Source: Huiozyma naganishii CBS 8797
Taxonomy: Eukaryota > Ascomycota > Saccharomycetes > Saccharomycetales > Saccharomycetaceae
DNA length: 64,000 nt
Direction: 5' to 3'
Assembly: GCF_000348985.1 (NCBI RefSeq)
Contig: NC_035925.1
Location: forward strand, 558,001 to 622,000
In this document: piece after piece, positions 12,620-22,146 of the stretch
Numbering within the stretch: the stretch's first letter is position 1
How the letters are laid out: every line of letters begins with the position of its first letter
Notes under the pieces: generated by a model
What the model was told of the DNA's origin: nothing
What the model saw: the letters and a program-made list of their open reading frames with translations, nothing else
Database searches by the model: none
Translations under genes and position numbers: made by a program

Positions 12620-12689
12620 AGTGTAATGTTGATCCATACTATATATTACATACGGATGCATATTAGAATACATGTGATTGTAATCGGTC

Positions 12690-15680
12690 CTAATTATCGC
12701 CAGCACCTCTTAGTGCATCAAACATATTGTTGGCAGAACGTCCTCGAGGTGGCTTGTTGTTGCTTTGGAAAGGATTTTTACTAGAATGGAACGATGATGG
12801 ATTACTGTCTCTGGAAGAGAAATCTCTCTTACCACTGCCAAAGTTATCTCTTCTACTTCCCCCATGTTTGCTCCCAAAACCACTACCTCCTCGTCTTGAA
12901 CCTCCCCTCGAATTCTCCTTCGACGCACGGATCTTCTCTTCTTCGTCATGGATTTGTTTGATAGTTTTTGGTCCTTGATTAGCCTTTTCGCTATGCCAAT
13001 TCTTGTCATCCCGCAGTTCCATCACATCAATGATCTTGAACTTAATCCTACTTGAAATTTTCCCTTCATCGATGACAGCTTGTAGTTGTTGAAAAAGTTT
13101 ATCAAATAGTACCGAGCCAGATAAAGATCCGCGGCCAGTACTGAAACTGTCATGTTCGAATTGTTTCCCAACAGTAGTCAAAAGCTCAACCACAGACTCC
13201 AAGATATCCTCAGATGGGATGTCATTCAGATCTTTCATTAGTCTCCTGAAACATTCAAACATCATTTTCCCAGTCAATAGGTTCAGTCTGTACAGGTAGC
13301 CAATGAATCTTAATAAACCAAGACCTCTTCTCTTTGCAGCCATTGCAGCGTAATATTCATCGGACATCATCTCCGGTTCTAGTGGGGATCCGTCAGGGTT
13401 TGTTGGTAATTTATCGGTCCAGCCCTTTTCAAACTCCTCGTGGCACCGAACCACAAGGTAGTGTAATACCAATTTAGGCCCCGTCTTTGCTGGGAAATTT
13501 TCGTCGCTCATCTCTGGACTCAAGTCCTTAACGATTTTACCACAAAGTTGTGCATACATGGAGGACCAGTACGATTCGTCACATGCCTTCAAATAAATTT
13601 GCTCTATCACGTTTCTCAGCGACTCCCCGTTAGTTTCCCATTGCGATTGATCCGCAATGGCTAAGATATCTTTTGAAATTGGATCGAATTTCTCCAAAGT
13701 TAGTTTGTTCAGCAGTGATTTCATTTTCCTCGTTATCTCCTCTTGGTCAAGCAGTTCCGTTACGCCATCAGGTGCCAGTTTCTTTTCTGACTTCTGCGCT
13801 TTGAATTTTGGAACCCATCTGTTGGCACTTGGAACCAGCGGTGCGACTGGTTCAACTGGTTTTGGAGGTTCTCTCTGTCGCATGGAGTTCCTGCCCAGTG
13901 TAGCGTTTTCCATTCTTTCTCTCCTTGGTGTGTAGCTCGTCCTCCCTGATTTTCTATCATCAAACTTCCTGGATGCAGAACGAGACCCGAATCCACTATT
14001 CCGGTTACTCGAACCGCCGCCGCCACCGCCACCGCCGCCCCCTTGTCTATTGGAGGAGGATTTTTTCATTGCTGGAGTAATCACAATTTTCTGCTGCGCG
14101 TCACGAAGCCATTCCGAGTCTGCTCTTATTTTACGAATGGGTTCCTTGAATTGAAGCAAGAACAAGGGTCCGTACGCGTACTTGATATGGTCCAACTTGT
14201 AGCGAGTTTCTGGTTGTACTACTGTACTTGGGTATGGGAACTTGAAAATGTCTTCGATCTTTGGGGTAGAGTTTAATTTGTCAAGAAACTGGGTCACATT
14301 GAACGATGCGAGTTTGTTCTCGTTGCTTGCGCTTGTCTCTTGTTCATCCACCGTTTTCTCAAAAGCAACTTTCTTAACGTTGACCGTTCCGGATTCATCT
14401 GTCGATGGGACAGTCTGTTCGGATTTCTCGCCAGCGTCATCCTGTACAGGTTTTTGTTCAGCAGGATTTGCAGTGTTTGCAGTGTCTAATTTTTCGTAAA
14501 CTCCATTCTGTTCGTCTGGAGGAGTCCTTGAGGTTTTCTGCTCGTCTGGAGAAATCATTGTATTTTCTTTAGGCTCAAGCTTCTCTTCTTGGTCTTGTTC
14601 GTCTGAAGGATTCTTCGTAGTTTCCTGCTGTTCAGGGGAAATCTTTGCAGTCTCTTGAACCTCGTGTTCCTCTACCTGGTCTTGTTGATCTGGAGAGCTC
14701 TTTGCGGTTACCCCTTCGTCTCTGGCAATTCTTGAAGTCTCTTGAACATCAAGGTTTTCCGCCTGGTTTTGCTCGTCTGGAAGAATCTTCGCAGTTTCCT
14801 GGACCTCAGGTTTCAGTTTCTCGTTTTGTGGTGTGTTTGTAAGTATTTGCTCTTTCGGTTCTGTGTGTGCAGTTCCTACATCGTCAGTCTGCTCCCCTGG
14901 GGTAGCAGCCTTGTTTTGTACACCGTTTGTAGATCCCTCCTGAACAGTACGCTTCGCCGCGACAATTTCCTCCACTGTCTGTACATGTGCACCGCCGTTC
15001 GCCTTCTGCTGTGTATCCGGTTTCCCCAGTTTATCCTCTGTAGTTGCAGCTGGCACAACTTTAGGTTTCTCCAAGATACCCTTCTTCTTATCCAACATCA
15101 GTTTCCGCAATCTCACCTGCTCCAAAAAATTCCTCTTGTTCAATTCAGCTTGCGACAGCCCGTTGCTACCCTCTGTCGTCGTCGCCGCTGTCTCGGGCAC
15201 CGTCGCGGGTTCCTGCGCTTTAAGCGCAGCGACTTTCTCTGGACTCCTGCTCTTCTCTGGGGACTCCGACGCGGACACCGACGCGGCAGTCGATGTCACT
15301 TCACCCACGGGACCTTCCTCGCGGTGCGCGTGCTGGTGCTGGTGATGGTGGCCCAGCTCCTTCAAATCGAGTTTCTGCCCTGACTTAGTCGTGATCTCAA
15401 TCTTCGTCGCGGCTCTCCGCTGTACGGGCGGGTCCCCGCGTATCTCCCTGGGCGGACTCGGGCTAAGTTCCCCTGACACGCCCGCCGGTGGGACGTAGTA
15501 CATCTGCGGGACATAGTACCCTGGCCAGGCAAACTTGCTGTTCGAGTTATAGTACTGCTGTTTCTGGAAGGTGGCGCCGTCTGCTGTCCTCGAGGGGCGT
15601 CTCCGAGTGTCGTTGCTCGGCACGGTCTTTCCCCCCGCGGTGTGTCTTCGCGCGTCCTCTGTGTTCCCCTGCTCTGCCAT
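12690..15680 (-). CDS. TIF4632: Translation initiation factor eIF4G
   Basis: 996 residues from ATG 15678-15680; the frame extends upstream only to a TTG. eIF4G scaffolds the cap-binding complex. In order: a disordered N-terminus with an aromatic block (GYYVPQMYYVPPAG) typical of yeast eIF4G; a run of degenerate PDEQ-type acidic repeats at about residues 280-400; the eIF4E-binding motif YAYGPLFLLQF at about 500; a glycine run near 550; the MIF4G HEAT domain at about 635-885, which contacts eIF4A; and an RGG/SR-rich RNA-binding tail. Flanking TYW3 and RPT6 match S. cerevisiae TIF4632 rather than its ohnologue TIF4631, but this species may have only one. Length exceeds the 914-952 of S. cerevisiae. 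Confidence 0.93.
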   Translation of the reverse strand: MAEQGNTEDARRHTAGGKTVPSNDTRRRPSRTADGATFQKQQYYNSNSKFAWPGYYVPQMYYVPPAGVSGELSPSPPREIRGDPPVQRRAATKIEITTKSGQKLDLKELGHHHQHQHAHREEGPVGEVTSTAASVSASESPEKSRSPEKVAALKAQEPATVPETAATTTEGSNGLSQAELNKRNFLEQVRLRKLMLDKKKGILEKPKVVPAATTEDKLGKPDTQQKANGGAHVQTVEEIVAAKRTVQEGSTNGVQNKAATPGEQTDDVGTAHTEPKEQILTNTPQNEKLKPEVQETAKILPDEQNQAENLDVQETSRIARDEGVTAKSSPDQQDQVEEHEVQETAKISPEQQETTKNPSDEQDQEEKLEPKENTMISPDEQKTSRTPPDEQNGVYEKLDTANTANPAEQKPVQDDAGEKSEQTVPSTDESGTVNVKKVAFEKTVDEQETSASNENKLASFNVTQFLDKLNSTPKIEDIFKFPYPSTVVQPETRYKLDHIKYAYGPLFLLQFKEPIRKIRADSEWLRDAQQKIVITPAMKKSSSNRQGGGGGGGGGGSSNRNSGFGSRSASRKFDDRKSGRTSYTPRRERMENATLGRNSMRQREPPKPVEPVAPLVPSANRWVPKFKAQKSEKKLAPDGVTELLDQEEITRKMKSLLNKLTLEKFDPISKDILAIADQSQWETNGESLRNVIEQIYLKACDESYWSSMYAQLCGKIVKDLSPEMSDENFPAKTGPKLVLHYLVVRCHEEFEKGWTDKLPTNPDGSPLEPEMMSDEYYAAMAAKRRGLGLLRFIGYLYRLNLLTGKMMFECFRRLMKDLNDIPSEDILESVVELLTTVGKQFEHDSFSTGRGSLSGSVLFDKLFQQLQAVIDEGKISSRIKFKIIDVMELRDDKNWHSEKANQGPKTIKQIHDEEEKIRASKENSRGGSRRGGSGFGSKHGGSRRDNFGSGKRDFSSRDSNPSSFHSSKNPFQSNNKPPRGRSANNMFDALRGAGDN

Positions 15681-15871
15681 TTGGGTACCGTTTCTCAATC
15701 GGGTGTGTGGCGCGCGTAGGTGGGTGTATTCTGTGTGTATGTGTTGGTGCTTCGTTGTTTGTTGTTTCAACCTCTTATTAAATTTAGATTTGGAACGACA
15801 AAAGCGGCAGAACCAACACTTGTTCCAGTGTTCCTGCCAGTTGAGTTGTTGATGGATACATAACGTGTGCT

Positions 15872-15922
15872 TGTGTGTGTATATATATAGCGTGTGTATA
15901 TATATATAGTGTGTGTGTGTGG
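15872..15922. repeat. GT/AT microsatellite
   Basis: Alternating GT and AT dinucleotide runs downstream of RPT6 and upstream of eIF4G. The whole 261-base gap between the two genes is low-complexity, with no other feature seen. Confidence 0.7.
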
Positions 15923-15941
15923 TAGATAGAGTGTTCCCCCC

Positions 15942-17144
15942 TTACTTGAACAGTTTTGCCTGTGAGATGGCCATTTCCGAGTTTCTGTTCATGACTTTCC
16001 CGACTGCGAGTTCAAAGTCCTCCTGCGTGACGTGTATTCTGCGTTCTCTTAGGGCGTACATGCCTGCCTCTGTGCAGACCCCCTTGACGTCTGCACCAGA
16101 GCACCCGTTCATCTTCTCTACGATCTTGCGGAGGTTGATCCCACGGGTGAGATTCATCTTACGGGAGTGTATTCTGAGAATCTCCGTCCTTGCCGCGAGT
16201 GTTGGTGCTGGGAACTCTATCTTCCTGTCGATTCTACCCGGTCTGAGCAGTGCTGGGTCCAGGATATCTAGTCTGTTCGTCGCCATGATGATCTTGATGT
16301 TCTTGGACGTCTCGAACCCGTCGAGTTGGTTGAGCAACTCGAGCATGGTCCGCTGGACCTCGGAGTCCCCACCTCCTCCACCACCGCTGGAGGACTCGAC
16401 TCTGCTGGACCCGATGGAGTCGATCTCGTCCATGAAGATGATCGAGGGCGCGTGTTCACGGGCCATGACAAACAGTTCACGGACCATACGGGACCCCTCA
16501 CCGATGTACTTCTGCACGAGCTCCGCACCACTGACACGGATGAACTTACAGTCCGTGTGGTGAGCCACTGCTCTAGCTAGCAAAGTCTTACCCGTACCCG
16601 GTGGACCATAAAGGATGACCCCCTTGGGTTGTGCAATCCCTAGGGACTCGAACAGTTCTGGGTGCTTCACGGGCAACTCAATGACCTCTTTGATCTCTTT
16701 AATCTGTTTCGTAAGCCCACCGACCATGTCGTAAGTGGAATCGGGGACCTTCTCGACCATCATAAGCGAGACAAGCGGGTCCGCTTTGTTCTCCAGCACT
16801 TTGTGCAGCATGTACGAGTCACTCTTGAGACACACCCGCTGCGAGACTTTGAGTTCCTTCACGTTGATATCCTTGGCCACGTCGACGATGTACTTCCCCT
16901 CCGGCTGCACTTTAACGAGCACCTTCGTGTCTGAGATGACCTTGAGCACCTCCCCAACGTACGACCCGGGCTCCTGCAGCAACCGCAACTCATCTTTGAT
17001 GAACCGTACCCGCTCGTTCAAAGTGTTCCTCTGAGCCTCCAACCTCCGCACGTTCTCAGACTTGGCCCTGATGAGCAATTCCGTCTCTTGCACTTTCTGC
17101 TCAAAGAACGGCCGCACCCCTGAATCGTGCACCACCGTGGTCAT
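15942..17144 (-). CDS. RPT6: 26S proteasome regulatory ATPase Rpt6
   Basis: 400 residues from ATG 17142-17144. AAA ATPase of the proteasome base ring that unfolds substrates. After an N-terminal coiled coil come Walker A GPPGTGKT near residue 180, Walker B IIFMDEID near 235, the arginine-finger strand LLRPGRIDR and the C-terminus AISQAKLFK. An earlier in-frame ATG at 17223-17225 would add 27 residues ([20 protein letters not shown]...), but S. cerevisiae Rpt6 begins at the equivalent of 17144, and a proteasome-associated control element lies inside that extension, so the shorter start is preferred. A poly-Gly stretch ([10 protein letters not shown]) follows the Walker B region and is longer than in S. 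cerevisiae. Confidence 0.93.
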   Translation of the reverse strand: MTTVVHDSGVRPFFEQKVQETELLIRAKSENVRRLEAQRNTLNERVRFIKDELRLLQEPGSYVGEVLKVISDTKVLVKVQPEGKYIVDVAKDINVKELKVSQRVCLKSDSYMLHKVLENKADPLVSLMMVEKVPDSTYDMVGGLTKQIKEIKEVIELPVKHPELFESLGIAQPKGVILYGPPGTGKTLLARAVAHHTDCKFIRVSGAELVQKYIGEGSRMVRELFVMAREHAPSIIFMDEIDSIGSSRVESSSGGGGGGDSEVQRTMLELLNQLDGFETSKNIKIIMATNRLDILDPALLRPGRIDRKIEFPAPTLAARTEILRIHSRKMNLTRGINLRKIVEKMNGCSGADVKGVCTEAGMYALRERRIHVTQEDFELAVGKVMNRNSEMAISQAKLFK

Positions 17145-17201
17145 CTTGTCGGTAACCGTGTTGGTGTATCGTCTCTGTGCGAGTGTTCTTGTATCTGCAA
17201 G

Positions 17202-17210
17202 GGTGGCAAA
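17202..17210 (+). promoter_or_regulatory. PACE element (Rpn4 site) for RPT6
   Basis: GGTGGCAAA is an exact proteasome-associated control element, bound by Rpn4 in S. cerevisiae. It lies 58 bases upstream of the preferred RPT6 start and 90 bases upstream of ALG13. Confidence 0.75.
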
Positions 17211-17299
17211 ACAACGAATACTCATTTTATGTATAAATTATTTTGAATATATAACAACAACCACAACAAGAACAAGACGGGACCCCAGAACGACCAACG

Positions 17300-17944
17300 A
17301 TGCCTGGGGACACGCTGTTTGTGACATGCGGTGCAACCGTACCCTTCCCGCAACTTGTACAGAGTGTTCTAGCCGCTGAATTCCTCCGCGGCATGCACGC
17401 TCTCGGGATCCATAGCGTCATAATCCAGTTCGGCCGCCAATGGGGGGGGCAGTTCGACAAAGCCGTAACTACTTCTCCCCGCATGTCTGCCACCAATCCC
17501 GTGTACACCGCAGAACAACTCGGCTGTGACGAGATACACTGCTACACTGCCCTGAACGGCGCCGTCCACGTGACGGGCATCCCCTTTTCCATCTGCGTCG
17601 AAGACCTCATCGGCGGCCACACGGGCGTCCCCGTGACCGCGATCATCTCCCACGCGGGGACAGGGTCCATCCTCGACGCACTCCGGTGCCAACCCAGCGA
17701 AAACACCCCACGACCCGCCCTCGTCGCAGTGGTCAACGGCGCACCCATGGACAACCACCAGCTACAAATCGCGAACAAATTCGCCCAGATGGGACTCCTG
17801 CACGCCTGCGAGCACCCAACCCCAGAAACACTCCTCCAATCCCTCCAAGCAGCCCTCAGCAACACCGACAACACCAAGGGCAAGGGCTCCTTCGACCAGG
17901 GCATCGCCCGCTTCGAGAATTTTTTGGTGCAAATTTCGCAGTGA
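17300..17944 (+). CDS. ALG13: UDP-GlcNAc transferase catalytic subunit Alg13
   Basis: 214 residues. Alg13 is the soluble catalytic half of the GlcNAc transferase that adds the second GlcNAc to dolichol-PP-GlcNAc; Alg14 anchors it to the ER. Family features: the N-terminus FVTCGATVPFPQLV, the central VTAIISHAGTGSILDAL (nucleotide-sugar binding His-Ala-Gly-Thr-Gly) and VVNGAPMDNHQLQIA. Divergent from RPT6 with only 155 bases between starts. The coding sequence is very GC-rich, and its stop overlaps the beginning of the NSR1 promoter motifs. Confidence 0.93.
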   Translation: MPGDTLFVTCGATVPFPQLVQSVLAAEFLRGMHALGIHSVIIQFGRQWGGQFDKAVTTSPRMSATNPVYTAEQLGCDEIHCYTALNGAVHVTGIPFSICVEDLIGGHTGVPVTAIISHAGTGSILDALRCQPSENTPRPALVAVVNGAPMDNHQLQIANKFAQMGLLHACEHPTPETLLQSLQAALSNTDNTKGKGSFDQGIARFENFLVQISQ

Positions 17945-18015
17945 AAAATTTTCGCAGTGAAAAAATTTTTCAGTGAAGTTTTTTCGTTATAAAAGAACCC
18001 GTTTCTTGCGATGAG
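17942..18015. promoter_or_regulatory. NSR1 promoter: two RRPE motifs and a PAC motif
   Basis: TGAAAAATTTTC at 17942-17953 and TGAAAAAATTTTTCA at 17958-17972 match the rRNA-processing element bound by Stb3; GCGATGAG at 18008-18015 matches the PAC element bound by Dot6/Tod6. This pair is the classic arrangement of ribosome-biogenesis genes. The first motif touches the ALG13 stop codon. The ATG inside PAC (18011) is in frame with NSR1 but is not the likely start. Confidence 0.75.
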
Positions 18016-18079
18016 CAGGTCGTTTCTGGGCTTTGTAGTCTCGAAACACAGACCCCCAGACCACTGTACACGTATTATA

Positions 18080-19279
18080 ATGGCCAAGTCATCTGCTGCT
18101 GCTGTGAAATCCTCGAAGAAGGCCGCCGCGTCCTCGAAGAAGGCTGCCGCTTCGTCGTCGAGCGACTCGAGCTCGTCGAGTTCTTCCAGTTCCTCTGAGT
18201 CTAGTTCCTCTGACTCCAGCTCTTCCGAGTCCAGCTCAGACGAGGAGGTCGAGGAGACCAAGGCTGCTGAGTCTGGTTCCGACTCCGACTCGTCCTCTGA
18301 CGAGAGCGAGAGTGACAGTGACGACAAGAAGAAGCCTGCTGCTAAGAAGGATTCGTCCGACTCTGAATCCGACTCTGACTCTGAGTCTGGATCCGACTCA
18401 GACTCTGACTCCGCATCCGCTTCTTCTTCGTCTTCTGACTCTAACGACCAGGAACGTAAAGCCTCTGACGATGAAGAGGAGGAAGCCGAGGTCGAGACCA
18501 AGAAGTCCAAAACCCAGGAACCTGCTACGTTGTTCGTTGGCCGTCTGTCCTGGTCCGTTGACGACGAGTGGTTGAAGAACGAGTTCGCCCCAATTGGCGG
18601 TGTCGTCAGTGCGCGTGTCATCATGGAGCGTGGTACAGACCGTTCTCGGGGGTACGGGTACGTCGACTTCGAGGACATCTCGTACGCTGAGAAGGCTCTA
18701 AAGGAGATGCAAGGTAAAGAGATCGATGGGAGACCTATCAACGTCGACATGTCGACCTCGAAACCTGCCGGTGGTGCCAGCAACGACCGTGCCAAGAAAT
18801 TCGGCGACGTCCCCTCAGAACCATCAGACACGCTTTTCTTGGGTAACTTGTCCTTCGACGCGGACAGGGACAACCTGTACGAGATCTTCGGCAAGTTCGG
18901 TGAGATCATCTCCGTCAGAATCCCAACGCACCCAGAGACGGAGCAGCCAAAGGGGTTCGGGTACGTTCAGTACACGAACACCGAGGACGCCAAGAAAGCC
19001 CTTGACGCGCTTCAAGGTGAGAGCATCAACGACAGACCCGTCAGACTAGACTTCTCCACACCAAGACCTCAGAACGACCGTGGTGGGTTCCGCGGTGGTA
19101 ACCGTGGTGGTAACGGCGGTGGGTTCCGCGGCGGTAACCGCGGTGGTAACCGTGGTGGTAGCTTCCGCGGCGGTAGCGACCGTGGCGGGTTCAGATCCGG
19201 CTCTGGCGCCAACAACTCTCCATTGGGCAAAGCCAGAAGCTCTGCACCATTCCAGGGTCAGAAGAAGACCTTCGACTGA
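18080..19279 (+). CDS. NSR1: Nucleolin homologue Nsr1
   Basis: 399 residues from ATG 18080; an upstream in-frame ATG at 18011 lies within the PAC promoter motif. Nsr1 is a nucleolar protein for pre-rRNA processing. The first ~145 residues are Lys-rich then long Ser/Asp/Glu tracts, followed by two RRMs: about 149-225 (TLFVGRLSW, GYGYVDFED) and about 250-326 (TLFLGNLSF, GFGYVQYTN). The C-terminus has FRGGNRGGN-type RGG (GAR) repeats at about 335-385 and the conserved end KKTFD. S. cerevisiae NSR1 is YGR159C, on the other arm of chromosome VII from ALG13 (YGL047W). Confidence 0.95.
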   Translation: MAKSSAAAVKSSKKAAASSKKAAASSSSDSSSSSSSSSSESSSSDSSSSESSSDEEVEETKAAESGSDSDSSSDESESDSDDKKKPAAKKDSSDSESDSDSESGSDSDSDSASASSSSSDSNDQERKASDDEEEEAEVETKKSKTQEPATLFVGRLSWSVDDEWLKNEFAPIGGVVSARVIMERGTDRSRGYGYVDFEDISYAEKALKEMQGKEIDGRPINVDMSTSKPAGGASNDRAKKFGDVPSEPSDTLFLGNLSFDADRDNLYEIFGKFGEIISVRIPTHPETEQPKGFGYVQYTNTEDAKKALDALQGESINDRPVRLDFSTPRPQNDRGGFRGGNRGGNGGGFRGGNRGGNRGGSFRGGSDRGGFRSGSGANNSPLGKARSSAPFQGQKKTFD

Positions 19280-19560
19280 TCGGAATCCATTCCCCCTCAC
19301 TTTAGCACAATAAAACACCATTCATAAACACACAATCTGTATATTAGACCGTACATACTTGTTCACACTCCTAGCACAACTGCAACATCGTCGTCATCAT
19401 CACCATCAACTGCAGTCAACGCTCTTCGAATTGTCATTTTTTGCCAAGAAAATATTTCGAGACGTCGAAGACCTGCGATCGACGTCTCGAAGAGAGATCT
19501 CTCTCGCAGTCGGCCGCCGGTCATCGCAGTAGCAGCATTGGCAGCTGAGTTCAGCAGCAG

Positions 19561-21156
19561 ATGGGGATATGGGGCATCATGGGCGGCGGGCAGAACCACC
19601 GTTCCGTCCGCAGCAGCAGCGGGGGAAGCAGCAGCAGCAGCAGTAGCGTCGCTGCCATGGGGGAACACCACCGGGGACCGTTCACCACGCCGGGCCCAGT
19701 ACGAGGGATGCTTGTGGTGTTGGACGACCCGCACAGGGTGTTTAGACCCGCGGAGTTTATTGAGGGACAACTTGTCGTCGAGATCAGGAGGGATCTCGCG
19801 AATGTGAGGATACGGCTGGTTTTGTGTGGGGAGTGTAAAGTGAGGCCGCCAGCGGCACCGCTGAGGGGGTCTCGAGTGAACACGTTCCTCGAGAGGGCGA
19901 CGTTCTTGTCCGGTGGCGGGTACACGGACGAGCAGTGGGCCACGGCGGCGGCGGCGGACCAGGGGACCCCATTGAATGGGCTCTCTAAGGGCACACACAG
20001 GTTCCCCTTCCGCGTGAAAGTGCCGCAGAAGGTGCTGTCCAGCTCAATTCGGTTTGAGAGAGGGTCCGTCGCGTACTTCATACGGTGCGAGTTGGAAACT
20101 TTGCAGAATGGGATCCTCCCAGAGACAGTTTCCTTTTGCGCGCAACCGTTCCAGTTGCTCCGACCGGTAGACGTTCAACCCTGGGAGAAGGGTAGGTCCA
20201 AGAAAGTGGTTCTGCAGAGTGCAGGGATGGTAATGAAGCGCGGCACGCAGCAGGAGATCGCAGACGCGACTTCCTCGACGTTCACCACCATGTCGAGAGG
20301 TCTCACGGTGCAACAGCAGCCGCACGACAACGCAGATAAGACAGTACAGATCACGGCCACGCTCCCGCACACGGGCTACGCGATCGGCGAAACCATCCCC
20401 GTGACCGTCAACGTGGACCATTACAAGGAGTACTACCACAGCGCTGGGATCATCGTCACACTCGTACGAATATGCAGGGTCAAGCAGGGCCAGTCCATGG
20501 AGACGTTCCGTAAGGACATATGCCAGAACATAGTGACGCTGCACGTCGACGCGGCCTCCGGGTTCCGTTTCGAGGGGACCGTCCCGCTGAAGGTGCCGCT
20601 GGACGCATTTGCTACGTCAACGGCTACGGCGAAATGGTTTACGTTCCAGTACTACGTCGAGGTCATGGTCAACCTCTCCCGCAAGAACCTCGTATACACA
20701 GAGTCCAACAAGCTCATCGGCGGTCACGAACGCGGGGGGTCCGAAGTGGGCTCCTATAGTGGCAGCGGCATTGCACACGGGAACTTACACAAGAAAGTGC
20801 TCCAATTGATCGGTGCGCCCGCGGACGTTGGGCCTATTGCCAGTGCAGTGACACCCACGCCAGCGCCAGCATCAATAGACGAGCCGAGCATCAAGTACAC
20901 GGACATGGTCAACGTCGAGGAACTCAAACGACTGCGTAACGTTACGGGGATGTCCATCGAGATAGTCGTTGGTACGACGCGCCGTACAAAACCTCTGCCG
21001 AGCTTCAACGAGTGGATGACCCTCGACGGCCCGGTTGGGGACGCCGTCCCAGAGTACACGCCGAACCTGCAGTTTACAGCACAGCAGGGTGACGATAAGC
21101 GCGAGCTCGAGGCCCAGAGACTACACGAACTGGAGAGCGAGCCGGCGGACTACTGA
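19561..21156 (+). CDS. RIM8: Arrestin-related pH-signalling protein Rim8
   Basis: 531 residues, similar to S. cerevisiae Rim8 (542). Rim8 is an alpha-arrestin (ART9) that links the plasma-membrane pH sensor Rim21 to ESCRT for Rim101 activation. Arrestin N (about 45-205, with VFRPAEFIEGQLVVE and CELETLQNG) and arrestin C (about 240-390, with GYAIGETIPVTVNV) are followed by a Ser/Gly-rich linker and the tail SFNEWMTLDGP with VPEYTP, a PxY-like motif. The N-terminal 32 residues are Ser/Gly-rich low complexity; Met33 is a possible alternative start. Position corresponds to YGL045W. Confidence 0.9.
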   Translation: MGIWGIMGGGQNHRSVRSSSGGSSSSSSSVAAMGEHHRGPFTTPGPVRGMLVVLDDPHRVFRPAEFIEGQLVVEIRRDLANVRIRLVLCGECKVRPPAAPLRGSRVNTFLERATFLSGGGYTDEQWATAAAADQGTPLNGLSKGTHRFPFRVKVPQKVLSSSIRFERGSVAYFIRCELETLQNGILPETVSFCAQPFQLLRPVDVQPWEKGRSKKVVLQSAGMVMKRGTQQEIADATSSTFTTMSRGLTVQQQPHDNADKTVQITATLPHTGYAIGETIPVTVNVDHYKEYYHSAGIIVTLVRICRVKQGQSMETFRKDICQNIVTLHVDAASGFRFEGTVPLKVPLDAFATSTATAKWFTFQYYVEVMVNLSRKNLVYTESNKLIGGHERGGSEVGSYSGSGIAHGNLHKKVLQLIGAPADVGPIASAVTPTPAPASIDEPSIKYTDMVNVEELKRLRNVTGMSIEIVVGTTRRTKPLPSFNEWMTLDGPVGDAVPEYTPNLQFTAQQGDDKRELEAQRLHELESEPADY

Positions 21157-21349
21157 ACCCAAACTTCAATACATTCAATACAAATATAATATCACTATTA
21201 TCCTCGAATTTGTGACGCCGGATCTCGAATTCAGTGGAAAAATTTTAATGTACATAGAAAATAGCAGTGAGGACGGTCTCTCATTGTCATATGTCAGACT
21301 GCGTTCTCGGTCTCGTTTGCGTCTTTAACAAGTTGGAACAGGTAGGGCA

Positions 21350-22006
21350 ATGAACGTGCAGGATAGGAGGCGAATTTTGGGGCCCGCTGGGGCCAAACCG
21401 CTGGCTTTTCTGCGGACCGAGCAACAGGAGAAACCGCAACGGGACGTCCGCACGCCGAGGTACACGACACGGGTCACTGCGAACAGCAACGGGTCGAGTC
21501 TTGTTGAGACAGAGAGCATGTCGTTGCTTACTGCAGTATACGGCCCGCGGCCGACGCGAGAGCAGCAGTTCCGCTCGAATGGGACCGTCAACGTCGTGCT
21601 TTCGCGCAGCGAAAGGTTTCCGACGGGCCAGTTGAAGGAACTGGGCGCGTTTCTCGTGAGTGTGTTAGAGTCCTGTGTGTGCCTCGAGAAGTACCCGAAG
21701 TCCGGGATCGACGTGTTTGTCAGTTTCAACATCGAGGACTGTGCGTCCCTTGCTGATTACCTCGTGCAGCTCATCCCAGGGATAGTATTAGCGCTAGTGG
21801 ACGCAGGGATAGAGATGACGGATCTTGTGTGCGCTGGTGAACACGAGGGCACAGTCGTGTGCTTCGGCGACGCGGGGAACAAGATCGTAGGCGTGTGGGC
21901 CGATGAGGGCCCACTCCCCTCGGATAACGTTGCAGAACTGATCAACGCGTGCAGGGACGGGTACACTTTGCAACGTGGACTTGTCTCGACCTTTCTGCAA
22001 CAGTGA
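21350..22006 (+). CDS. MTR3: Exosome ring subunit Mtr3 (RNase PH-like)
   Basis: 218 residues (S. cerevisiae 250). Mtr3 is one of six catalytically inactive RNase PH-fold subunits of the RNA exosome ring. N-terminal basic segment, then RNase PH strands: TAVYGPRPTREQQF, VNVVLSRSERFPTGQLKELGAFLVSVL, IDVFVSFNIEDCASLADYL and an alternating hydrophobic C-terminal sheet. Recognition rests partly on context: NSR1-MTR3 are neighbours in S. cerevisiae (YGR159C-YGR158C), here with RIM8 in between. Confidence 0.85.
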   Translation: MNVQDRRRILGPAGAKPLAFLRTEQQEKPQRDVRTPRYTTRVTANSNGSSLVETESMSLLTAVYGPRPTREQQFRSNGTVNVVLSRSERFPTGQLKELGAFLVSVLESCVCLEKYPKSGIDVFVSFNIEDCASLADYLVQLIPGIVLALVDAGIEMTDLVCAGEHEGTVVCFGDAGNKIVGVWADEGPLPSDNVAELINACRDGYTLQRGLVSTFLQQ

Positions 22007-22146
22007 GACACCCGGGGGGGAAAGGTATATCCCCCAGGTGCAATGCATTAGTGCCCTCTGCGTGTATATTATTATAGTCAAGCTCTACATAGGTAACGTA
22101 TATGATGTATGGACGAGCGAACCGTCTGATGGCGATTGCGGCCTTG

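Noticed and set aside
15681..15770. N-terminal extension of eIF4G
   Set aside because: The frame opens with TTG; the first ATG at 15680 gives a normal eIF4G start.
19363..20081. Long minus-strand frames opposite RIM8
   Set aside because: High GC produces long antisense frames throughout the block; the sense strand encodes a clear arrestin.
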